NCBI GenBank assembly: GCA_021807595.1
Contig: JAKBCS010000053.1
Coordinates: 1 to 33,696, forward strand
Direction of reading: 5' to 3'
Origin: Planctomycetota bacterium
GTDB taxonomy: Bacteria; Planctomycetota; Planctomycetia; Gemmatales; Gemmataceae
Length of the DNA: 33,696 nucleotides
Shown here piece by piece: positions 16,730 to 24,991 of the stretch (position 1 is its first letter; each line of letters starts with the position of its first letter). The translations under genes were made by a program, and so were the position numbers. A model generated the notes under the pieces. The model made no database searches. It worked only from the letters and a program-made list of their open reading frames with translations, and was not told where the DNA came from.

Positions 16730-18226
16730 TTACAAGGGAGGCGAGAACACTTGCTCGAACACAAGCGTCTCATCGTTGGGCCATCGTTTGCGGCGAGTGA
16801 CTTCCGACCAGAACCGACGATACCAGACGCGCAGCCGCAACCGTGCCATATGCCGAGGATAGACAAAATGGATCTCCTCGATTCGTCCGGGGACGAGGCG
16901 CGTGTCCAGCGGCGGATCGGGAGCGGCAAGCCAGAATGGAACTGGTGTACGGCCCTCCATGTCTTTTAGCACCCGCGCCAGCAATCGACCGGGACGGCCC
17001 GCCAGTTTCTCGCCCGCTAGCGCCGGTAAAATCGGTCCTTCAATGGAGTCCACAGTACGTCCGTCGGGCGTCAATCCTTCGACGGAGAGAATGAGATGGC
17101 GGTCGATGAATCCGGTCGGCAAACAATGTCCTACTCCCTCGCTCCATACGCAGACCCGCGCTCTCACCTCCCTTTGGCCTCGCTCGATCTCCACCGTGGC
17201 CTTGACGGCGCGGCGGAGCATCTCCTCTTGGCTGCCGTCGAAGAAGCGATGGTTGTGCAGAGTTCGCGCATCGCGGTCGATGCCGCCGTGGCCGGGAGCG
17301 AGGTTGGTCATCCGTCCGGTAGGTTTCATGTGGCAATCCTGGCACTGTATGCCTTGCCGTGCCGCGGGACTGGCTTGCCACTCGGAATATGTGCTATAAA
17401 CGTGGACGCCAAAAACGATACCCTCGTGGCACGAAGCGCAGTAGCGGCTGTCGCGGTACAACGGAGAATAGGCATCCTCGCCGCGCGTCGCGTCATCGAG
17501 CGATCCGAAGAATACTTGCCCTTCCTTCGGACGCAACAACCGCAAATTGAAGCGACCGTGAGAGAGACCGAGTTGTCCGTCGGCGACACTCTCGATTTTG
17601 TGACAATAATCGCAGTGAACGCCGGACGACGCCACGCCGCGAATCCGACGCGAACCGAACGCCTCGGTCGTGGGGGCATGACACGAAGCACACACCCCAG
17701 CGCCGTCTGGATGCTGTGTAAGCAAACCCCAGTCCGAATCCGGCTTGCCGTGCCAATCGGTGCCTTCGTACAGATTGCGGAAGTGCCGACCCTCGACGGA
17801 GCGCGCGTGACCGCTCGACGACCACTCGCGGTAAATCTCGGCGTGGCAGTTGGCGCAGTTTTGGCCCTCGGCGGCGCTCGGCGAGGGATCGACCCATTCG
17901 TAGTCGCTATTGTCGTCGCTCGGCAACCGCTTCAAGAAGATCGACGGATCCGACGCCGAGTCTGTGCCGCCGATGAAGTAGCCTTCCCTCCACGCGGTCG
18001 CGCGCCGTCCGGCGAGCAGGGGTGACAGCCGAAATCGGCCGCGGCCATCACTGCGCGAGCAAATCTTTGTGCCCTGCACACGAACGCGCGCGCCGGGGAC
18101 CGCACCGCGATCGTCGAAAACCCGCCCCTCCAGGCACGAGGGTGCAGGATCGGGCAAGGCCAGCAAAGTCATCGCTCCAAGCATGGCCGCCAGCAGCGTC
18201 AGCGCAGCACGCGAGGCCCATCCCAT
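16730..18226 (-). CDS. Periplasmic pentaheme c-type cytochrome with carboxypeptidase-regulatory-like N-terminal domain
   Basis: From ATG 18226 (GGAG site) the protein has 498 residues; an upstream ATG at 18259 would add 11. A signal peptide (about 1-24) directs export. Residues about 31-100 form a carboxypeptidase regulatory-like beta domain (G-R-V-F-D-D-R-G-A-V-P-G-A-R-V). Five C-x-x-C-H heme sites follow at 124-128, 179-183, 205-209, 263-267 and 295-299, in a layout like the cytochrome c554 / multiheme nitrite-reductase superfamily. Several extra His residues (for example in G-H-A-R-S, H-N-H-R-F) could be distal ligands. The C-terminal 170 residues have no heme motif and look beta-rich. A role in periplasmic electron transfer is likely; the partner and substrate are unknown. 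It is transcribed away from the second FadB/FadJ-type gene. Confidence 0.85.
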   Translation of the reverse strand: MGWASRAALTLLAAMLGAMTLLALPDPAPSCLEGRVFDDRGAVPGARVRVQGTKICSRSDGRGRFRLSPLLAGRRATAWREGYFIGGTDSASDPSIFLKRLPSDDNSDYEWVDPSPSAAEGQNCANCHAEIYREWSSSGHARSVEGRHFRNLYEGTDWHGKPDSDWGLLTQHPDGAGVCASCHAPTTEAFGSRRIRGVASSGVHCDYCHKIESVADGQLGLSHGRFNLRLLRPKEGQVFFGSLDDATRGEDAYSPLYRDSRYCASCHEGIVFGVHVYSTYSEWQASPAARQGIQCQDCHMKPTGRMTNLAPGHGGIDRDARTLHNHRFFDGSQEEMLRRAVKATVEIERGQREVRARVCVWSEGVGHCLPTGFIDRHLILSVEGLTPDGRTVDSIEGPILPALAGEKLAGRPGRLLARVLKDMEGRTPVPFWLAAPDPPLDTRLVPGRIEEIHFVYPRHMARLRLRVWYRRFWSEVTRRKRWPNDETLVFEQVFSPPL

Positions 18227-18634
18227 TGCGTTGCTCCGAGAAAGGGGGGAAAGCGGCATCGATCATTCGATCCGACCGCACCGCGATACTCTTGTATTCT
18301 CCCTTCTCCCCCTGTGCCCAGGGGAGAGGGGAGTAGCGCCGTACCGCTTAGACCGATCGACTTTTTACCGATTCGCCGTTCTCCGTCGAGCTAAAGAGCG
18401 TTCGGTTACAACGACGGCAATTCCTCGACGGGATTATTCTACGTTCGCCACCTTCCCGATGAGTGGTTCCGTTTGTACGCCGTGCGCGCGATCCCCTCAT
18501 CGATTGGCGAATCGAGTTCCGCGACACGAACGCCAAACCGGCGTGTATTATTGTCAATGGGGGGAACTGCCGGGATACCTCGCTCGCTCCTTCGTTGTTC
18601 TCGTGAATTGTTCCGCCCGAAGGAAGGCTCTCCG
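18227..18634. other. Divergent intergenic region with a palindromic repeat
   Basis: These 408 bases separate the minus-strand cytochrome gene from the plus-strand bifunctional enzyme, so promoters for both should lie here. I cannot identify them with confidence. A palindrome of the 26752/28454 repeat family is at 18309-18324. Confidence 0.5.
18309..18324. repeat. Solo arm of the CCCCTG...CAGGGG repeat family
   Basis: The palindrome CCCCTGTGCCCAGGGG, followed by AGAGGGG, matches the ends of the elements at 26752-26837 and 28454-28535. Only one end is present, without the central part. Confidence 0.55.
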
Positions 18635-20815
18635 ATGCGGATATTCGAATCTCAGACGATCGTGGTACGGCGCGACGGCGACGGCGCGGTTTCCCTGGTC
18701 CTCGACGTGCCGGATCGGTCCGTTAACGTCTTCAACCGTCAAGTGATGGCCGATCTCGATGCCGCGCTCGACGCCGTTTCCGCCAGCAAAGCTCCCATCG
18801 CGGTGATGCGAAGCGGCAAGAAGAGCGGCTTCATCGCCGGAGCGGATTTGCAGGAGTTTCTCTCGATCCAAGACGCGGCCGGCGCACAGGCGATCTCGAC
18901 GGCGGGCCAGAAGATGTTCGACAAGTTGGCCGCGCTGCCGATGCCGACCATCGCGGCCATCAGCGGTCCATGCTTGGGCGGCGGCTTGGAGTTTGCCTTG
19001 GCCTGCGATTATCGATTCGTCTTCGACAAGCCCAGCACGCAGCTCGGTTTTCCAGAAGTCGAGTTGGGGCTGCTGCCGGGTTGGGGCGGCACGCAGCGAT
19101 TGCCTCGCATCGTCGGCATCGAACGCGCCTTGAATGTGATTCTCGGCCGCAGAAAGTTGACCGCGCGCGAAGCCTACGATTGGGGCTTGGCCGACGCGAT
19201 TGCCTCCGACGAGGTGCAGTTGCGCGACGTTTTCGCGCGACTGACCGCGCGGGCCATCGGCGAAGGCAAACGCCGGCTCGACCGTCTGCCTCTGCGAACG
19301 TGGCGACAGCGGCTTCTCGAATCGAATTCCTTTGGGCGACGCATTCTCTTCAAAGCGACCGAACGGCTCATGCGTCGCAACGTGTGGGACGATATGCCGG
19401 CTCCCTACCAAGCGCTCGAAGCGCTGCGCGTCGGCGTCCATCACGGAATGACGGCGGGCTTGGCCTACGAACGCACTGCCGCGGGAAGACTCGCCGTCAG
19501 CAGCGCCTGTCGCAACCTCATCGGCTTATTTTTTCAGACACAAAAGACAGATAAACTACCCGAAGAGTTGCGCGGAGCGACTCCAATGAAAGTGCAGCGC
19601 GTCGGCGTGGTCGGCGCGGGTACGATGGGCGCGGGGATCGCGCAGTTGGCGGCGTTCAAAGGGTTTAAGGTCGTGGTGCAGGAAGTCAGCCAAGCCGCGC
19701 TCGACGCCGGCTTGGAACGCGTCAAGGGCCTATTCCGCAAAGCCGTCGAACGCGGCGTGTTGACGGAGCCAGAATCGGTGGAACGCCTCGCCGCCATTCA
19801 GGGCACGCTGAAATGGGAGTCATTTGAGAGCGTCGATGTCGTCGTTGAGGCGGCGTTGGAAGATCTGGAGGCGAAACGAGCCGTCTTCCGCGAACTGGAA
19901 GCGCGCGCTCGCCCGACGACGGTGTTGGCGACGAACACCTCGTCGCTGTCGGTCGAGTTGTTGCAACAAGGTTTGGCGCATCCCGACCGCGTCGCCGGGC
20001 TGCACTTTTTCAATCCGGTACACAAAATGCCGCTCGTCGAGGTCGCCCGCGCTTCGGCTACCAGCGATGCCGTCTTGGCGACGCTGACCCAATGGGCAAA
20101 CCAACTGGGCAAGCATCCGGTCGTCGTCCGCGATAGTCCTGGATTTGTCGTCAATCGCATCCTCATGCCGTATCTCAATGAAGCGGTTCTTCTCGTCGGC
20201 GAGGGGATGAAGATCGAACGGGTAGATTTCGTCATGAAGCGTTTCGGCATGCCGATGGGTCCGTTGGAATTGCTCGACCAGATTGGGCTTGACGTTGCCG
20301 CTCACGTTGCGGATTCGATGCGTCCGGTCTTGGCCGGTCGCTTCGAGCCGAACGCGGCGTTCGAGAAAATGCGCCTCGCCGGCCTGTTGGGACAAAAGTG
20401 CGGCCGCGGCTTTTATCTCTACGGCAAGAAGAAACCGCAAGTGAACGGACAAGTGCAAGAACTGCTGCGAAGCGAGCGAACGCCTTCCGATGCCTTCTCC
20501 CTCCCGGAGGTGGCCCGCGCGACGGAGAGCCGCGAGCGCATGGTCTTGTTGATGTGTAACGAGGCGGCTTTGGCCTTGAGCGAGAACCTGACGGCGACCG
20601 CGGCTTCGATGGATTTAGCGATGGTTCTCGGCACCGGCTGGGCACCGCATCGAGGCGGCCCCCTCCGTTACACCGACGATCGCGGCTTGGCCGACGTGGT
20701 GCAAGCCCTCGCTTCGATGGCCACTCGTCTGGGGCACCGCTTCGAGCCGTGCGATGAACTGCGACACCGCGCAGAAACCAACGCCTCGTTCACACGCGGC
20801 CCACACGACGGTTAG
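18635..20815 (+). CDS. FadB/FadJ-type bifunctional enoyl-CoA hydratase / 3-hydroxyacyl-CoA dehydrogenase (B)
   Basis: The start is set at ATG 18635, where homology to crotonases begins (M-R-I-F-E-S-Q); an AAGGAA box lies upstream. The open frame extends 54 codons further up but without family resemblance. The product has 726 residues. In the hydratase half the oxyanion loop G-A-D-L-Q-E-F is at 69-75, and Glu119 (G-G-G-L-E-F) and Glu141 (F-P-E-V-E-L-G) are the expected catalytic pair. In the dehydrogenase half G-A-G-T-M-G is at 327-332 and H-F-F-N-P-V starts at His457. All key residues are kept, so it should be active. Just 99 bases downstream lies the ETF:quinone oxidoreductase fusion on the same strand, linking beta-oxidation to the respiratory chain. 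Confidence 0.93.
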   Translation: MRIFESQTIVVRRDGDGAVSLVLDVPDRSVNVFNRQVMADLDAALDAVSASKAPIAVMRSGKKSGFIAGADLQEFLSIQDAAGAQAISTAGQKMFDKLAALPMPTIAAISGPCLGGGLEFALACDYRFVFDKPSTQLGFPEVELGLLPGWGGTQRLPRIVGIERALNVILGRRKLTAREAYDWGLADAIASDEVQLRDVFARLTARAIGEGKRRLDRLPLRTWRQRLLESNSFGRRILFKATERLMRRNVWDDMPAPYQALEALRVGVHHGMTAGLAYERTAAGRLAVSSACRNLIGLFFQTQKTDKLPEELRGATPMKVQRVGVVGAGTMGAGIAQLAAFKGFKVVVQEVSQAALDAGLERVKGLFRKAVERGVLTEPESVERLAAIQGTLKWESFESVDVVVEAALEDLEAKRAVFRELEARARPTTVLATNTSSLSVELLQQGLAHPDRVAGLHFFNPVHKMPLVEVARASATSDAVLATLTQWANQLGKHPVVVRDSPGFVVNRILMPYLNEAVLLVGEGMKIERVDFVMKRFGMPMGPLELLDQIGLDVAAHVADSMRPVLAGRFEPNAAFEKMRLAGLLGQKCGRGFYLYGKKKPQVNGQVQELLRSERTPSDAFSLPEVARATESRERMVLLMCNEAALALSENLTATAASMDLAMVLGTGWAPHRGGPLRYTDDRGLADVVQALASMATRLGHRFEPCDELRHRAETNASFTRGPHDG

Positions 20816-20914
20816 CAGAGGAGTTTATGAATCGAACCAGATAGTCCGAAAGAGCGTAAAGAAGCGGCCTCGCCCCATGTCGTCTCGTTCAAAGTTACTT
20901 CTTGGATTGGGTGA

Positions 20915-23900
20915 ATGGATTATCCCTCTTACGATGTCGTGGTTGTGGGAGCCGGTTGTGCGGGATTAACGGCCGCCCTCGGATTGGCGCGAGCGGGGTT
21001 CGCCGTCGCCGTCCTCGAAGCCTCGGCGGTCGGAGCATCCGGCGCGCTCGGCGCGGTTTGCTTCGCCGAGACCTTGGCGGAGCCGGACCTGCTCGGAGAG
21101 GAAGGCGTTCGAGCGCTGGCCTGGGAACGACGGTTGGTCGAACGAGGCGGCTTCCTCACCGATGGACATCGCATCGCAGGCAATATCTTCCGCGATGCCG
21201 ACGCCTTTCGCGATTGTTACACCGTGCTGCGTTCGCGGTTCGATCCGTCTCTTGCCGACTGTGTCCTTCGATCCGGCGTCGCGCTGAAAACGCAAACCAC
21301 GGTGGAAAGTCTCATCCGTGAGGGACGACGCATTGTCGGCGTGGCCACGTCACGCGGTCCCTTTTATGCGAACCTGGTCTTCCTAGCCGAGGGGGACGCC
21401 GGACATCTGGTCGGACGCGAGGGACTCGATCGCTTCTCCGAATCGCGCGAGAATCCAAGTTTTCTCTACTCCCTTCAACAAGTCATCGAAATGCCTACCG
21501 GCGAGGTCGAAAGGCGATTCGGTCTCGGTGCCGAAGAGGGGTTCGCATACGATCTTCTGCTGCGCAATCCGAGCGTTTCGCGGCGGAACGCGCGCGGCAT
21601 GTTGTGGAGCAATCGACGGGGACTGACCCTAAGCGTAGTTCTCCCGATGTCGAATCCGCGCCGTGGATTTCATGGCGAACCGCGACAACTCCTCGACTGG
21701 CTTGCGGACATGCCGGCGCTGCGACCGTGGCTGCGCGACGGCGTGCGCGGAATGTGGTCGGCGTCGTTGCTGCGCGCGGGCGGTTGGCGCGATGTTCCGT
21801 ACCTCGTCGAGGACGGATTGGTGGTCGGCGGCGCAGCCGCGGGTTTGGGCGTCGATTTCCCCACGCTAAACTGCATAGGGCCGGCCGCGACCACCGGGCT
21901 GATGTTGAGTCGAGCGGCGCAGTGCATTCGCGCCGAAGGACGCCGTTTCGACCGCGAGGCGTTGCTGCGCCACTATCTCGAACCGTTGCGACAAACGCGC
22001 TATTGGCGGAATGTGGAGTTCTTCCACCGTTGGCCCACCTATCTGCGCCGCACGCGCGTGCTGTTCGATTCGGGACTGGATTTGCTCCTCGATTCCTCCG
22101 CCGTATGGGGAAAGTCCGGTCGATGGCTGCCCGGCAAGTTTTTCGCTTGGCTGGGCGTGTTGGCGCGCGTTTCTTGGGGACGCTGGGGTAAGCTGCGCGA
22201 CGATCTCATCCAATTGGGACGCACGCTGCGCTTGCGCGAGTTGACGCCTCGTCCCGCTCTGACGCGCCTCCTACTCGACGGCGCACTCAACGCCTTCCGC
22301 GATCTGGCGCGCCGTCCGCGACCGCATCTCCCGCCGGCCGGCTCGCTGCGGCTGTATTTCCATTCCTCGCGGGAAGACGGTCGCGCCAGCGCCGTCCCCC
22401 GGTCGTTGCGCCGTTGGTTCGAGCGTTTTCGTCCGGTATGGGCGGCGGCGGCACACGGTCTGTGTCAAAACGAGGATGCGCCCTTGTCCGAAAAGCTGAC
22501 GCGGACAATTACTCTCCTCATACAACAAATTAACCTGTTCGATTTTCTCGCCGTCGCCGCCTTGGCCGCTCCGGTCGTCGCGCTCAGCACGGCACTCTCG
22601 TTGTGGAGATACGCCTTCGGACGGGTTCCTCGCCGTGGATCGATCGCCGGAGCCGCTCAGACCGAACAAGCGAATGGCGAGTCGCCGCCCATCTCGCGAC
22701 CGTATATCGCCGGCGCGGCTCCTCTTATCCACATCCTGTGGCGGTCCACACAACCGGCACAGCAAGCCATCGCCGTCCACGACTTGCCGAATCTCTGCCC
22801 CAGCGGTGTCTTCGAGATCGCGGGTTCGCCGCCGATGGGTGTGACCGTCGCCGTGCGCGCGGAGCGCTGCGTCTATTGCGAGGCCTGTTGGCGATGGAAT
22901 GCCTCCGTCGATTGGGGCCGCGGCGATTCACCGTCGTCCTCGCCCGTCACCTCCGCAACCAAATCCCAGGAATCGCGGAGCGAACTCGAAGAACTTCTCG
23001 AACGACTCGAACGGAAATTGCAAACCTTCCAAGCGTCGCTGCGCCAGGGACCGGCGATCGTGGACCGCCCCCACAACGACTATCTGGAAATGTTAGCGCG
23101 CTTCGCACATCAATTGACTATTCGTATCCGAGAAAGCGTCGAAGAACGGCGCGATACGACCGAGAGCGGCATAAGGACGCTTCAAGTGGCCGCGGATCTC
23201 GTGGCTCGCACCGCCGACCGGACGCGCCGCGTTTGGGAAGGGCGCTTCGCCTGGGCCGTCGCCGATGGCAACCTGCTGAGACAACATCATCTGACCGAAC
23301 TGCGCCACTTGCTCGCGTTGCCGCCTTACCCATCTCGAACTCCGGCGACCGAATCTTGGATGTGGATCGACGACCGATTCGTCGACGTGGATTCGCCGAT
23401 GCCCCACGACGCCGTCGGCATTCATCTCCTCGCGGACATTGCCGCTCGACGCTATCTGCTGGAGGAACGAACGGAACTCGATCGCGCCATCGTCGAGCCA
23501 GCGAGGCGCGAATTATTTCGTGCTTGTCTTGAGGAGCAGCGTGAGGAACTGAGCGAAGGCGTCCGAGAATGGAGCGCCTTGCTCGGACGCGAAGCACTGG
23601 AGTCGCATACCATCCAATCGCCGAGCTTCGAGGAAACGTATCGACGATACGGCCTTCGGTTGCTCGCCGATGTCGAAGCGACACGGCAGCTCCTCGATCT
23701 TCCCGGCGATTGGGCGACCCTGGAACAGCGCGCTGTTTTGCGATCCGAAAAACAGGAGATCCAAGAATCGGAGAAGCGCCTGCTCGACCTGGCAAGCGAG
23801 TGGAGCGCGGATCGAGATTTACCGGCGGACGGTGAAATCGCTGCCGGATTCGCGCGGCAGACGGCGCACCTTTTGGCCGGGAGACAGTTGCTCCTGCGGA

Positions 23901-24904
23901 CCTTCCTCCGTCTGGAGAACGACGACGACGCCGAATTGGCCGTACTCCTTCTGCGCGTTTGGCTCGACAACGCGGCGACGGGGCTCGACGAGTACATCCT
24001 TCGCGTGCGCCATCGCCTGCGACCACCGCCTCAATCGGGAGACCGGCCGCTGGTCGAACCCGGATCTGTGGCCCCCCTGCGTACGCAGGCGGAATATCTC
24101 GCCGCCCCAGAGAACTACACTTCGGGCGATTTTCTGCTCGCGCCCATCGACTTGTTGCAACCGCGCTTACTACCGGAGATGAGCGGCAAGGCAATACCGG
24201 CGCTGGAAGAGTTTGAAGACAGAAAGGTTCGCGATTATGGCACGGATGATTTTCAATCGTCCCTCGAGAGATTGTATTTGTTGGAAGCGGTGACGGTGGA
24301 AATGGCGGGGCGCAGGCTGCGCGCTCCGTCGGGTAATTTCGCTGTGGAGGAAGCATGCGTTCGCTCGATTCGAGCCGAACTTCGGTCGACGAGCAATTCC
24401 CTGCCCGAACGCTGTGCCATCCTGCAAGCCCTGACCCGCGATGTGGTGCCGCGCTGGGTGCGCGTCGGATCGACTCCCAAGTTGCGAAACCTGGAACGCG
24501 ACGTATTGGAGTTGGAAGCGCTCAAGGCCGATTTTCGCAAGCGCTTGACGGCGGCGTGGCAGTTGTTCGGCGAAGCGTTGGGGCGTAACGCCGACGTGCA
24601 AGCAAGCTGTTTCGCCTTGGCCGAGGCGGCGGCGTGGTTGAAAGCTGCCGACAGCGCACTGGGCCGCATCGCCTGGATCAGCCGGCTCTGCCAAATCGAG
24701 GATGGCGAAGAACCCGCGGCGCGTCAGGAACTTGGACGCCGCGCGCTGGCTTACTGCTTCGCCGAAGTCCGCGATCGCCTCTTTCGTTTCGAGGGCGATC
24801 TCGCTTCGTTGCGTCGAGGATACTACGTTCCACACGTCCACGCCGTCGGGCTTCTGTTGTACCGTCGAACGCACCGTCACGATGCAACGCCGTCGTCACG
24901 ATAA
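20915..24904 (+). CDS. ETF:ubiquinone oxidoreductase (FixC-like) fused to a long helical C-terminal region
   Basis: This 1329-residue protein is more than twice the usual length of the family. The N-terminus has an FAD Rossmann motif (V-V-G-A-G-C-A-G at 10-17) and continues as a FixC/ETF-QO-like flavoprotein to about 400, including V-G-G-A-A-A-G-L as the second FAD contact. A hydrophobic stretch lies near 540-565. Residues 628-658 form the 4Fe-4S ferredoxin-like site: Cys628 in C-P-S-G-V-F-E, then C-V-Y-C-E-A-C with Cys652, 655 and 658, followed by W-N-A-S-V-D-W-G-R-G. This is the ETF-QO arrangement. From about 690 to the end the sequence is helical and charged, with no assigned domain. A segment near 1240-1310 recalls the helical tail of VLCAD/ACAD9-type acyl-CoA dehydrogenases. 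It probably moves electrons from ETF or an acyl-CoA dehydrogenase to quinone at the membrane. The start has only a weak ribosome site. Confidence 0.82.
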   Translation: MDYPSYDVVVVGAGCAGLTAALGLARAGFAVAVLEASAVGASGALGAVCFAETLAEPDLLGEEGVRALAWERRLVERGGFLTDGHRIAGNIFRDADAFRDCYTVLRSRFDPSLADCVLRSGVALKTQTTVESLIREGRRIVGVATSRGPFYANLVFLAEGDAGHLVGREGLDRFSESRENPSFLYSLQQVIEMPTGEVERRFGLGAEEGFAYDLLLRNPSVSRRNARGMLWSNRRGLTLSVVLPMSNPRRGFHGEPRQLLDWLADMPALRPWLRDGVRGMWSASLLRAGGWRDVPYLVEDGLVVGGAAAGLGVDFPTLNCIGPAATTGLMLSRAAQCIRAEGRRFDREALLRHYLEPLRQTRYWRNVEFFHRWPTYLRRTRVLFDSGLDLLLDSSAVWGKSGRWLPGKFFAWLGVLARVSWGRWGKLRDDLIQLGRTLRLRELTPRPALTRLLLDGALNAFRDLARRPRPHLPPAGSLRLYFHSSREDGRASAVPRSLRRWFERFRPVWAAAAHGLCQNEDAPLSEKLTRTITLLIQQINLFDFLAVAALAAPVVALSTALSLWRYAFGRVPRRGSIAGAAQTEQANGESPPISRPYIAGAAPLIHILWRSTQPAQQAIAVHDLPNLCPSGVFEIAGSPPMGVTVAVRAERCVYCEACWRWNASVDWGRGDSPSSSPVTSATKSQESRSELEELLERLERKLQTFQASLRQGPAIVDRPHNDYLEMLARFAHQLTIRIRESVEERRDTTESGIRTLQVAADLVARTADRTRRVWEGRFAWAVADGNLLRQHHLTELRHLLALPPYPSRTPATESWMWIDDRFVDVDSPMPHDAVGIHLLADIAARRYLLEERTELDRAIVEPARRELFRACLEEQREELSEGVREWSALLGREALESHTIQSPSFEETYRRYGLRLLADVEATRQLLDLPGDWATLEQRAVLRSEKQEIQESEKRLLDLASEWSADRDLPADGEIAAGFARQTAHLLAGRQLLLRTFLRLENDDDAELAVLLLRVWLDNAATGLDEYILRVRHRLRPPPQSGDRPLVEPGSVAPLRTQAEYLAAPENYTSGDFLLAPIDLLQPRLLPEMSGKAIPALEEFEDRKVRDYGTDDFQSSLERLYLLEAVTVEMAGRRLRAPSGNFAVEEACVRSIRAELRSTSNSLPERCAILQALTRDVVPRWVRVGSTPKLRNLERDVLELEALKADFRKRLTAAWQLFGEALGRNADVQASCFALAEAAAWLKAADSALGRIAWISRLCQIEDGEEPAARQELGRRALAYCFAEVRDRLFRFEGDLASLRRGYYVPHVHAVGLLLYRRTHRHDATPSSR

Positions 24905-24991
24905 TCGAAAAAAATGTCCACTTCGGTTCCGCTTTCCTCCCGTCCGCAACGTAGAATAGATAGGACGAGGCAACGAGAAAAGGAGGCACCG

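Noticed and set aside
23118-24356. Antisense frame of 412 codons within the ETF-QO fusion
   Set aside because: Arg/Pro/Ser-rich shadow of a high-G+C gene; the plus-strand frame has helical protein character over the same stretch.
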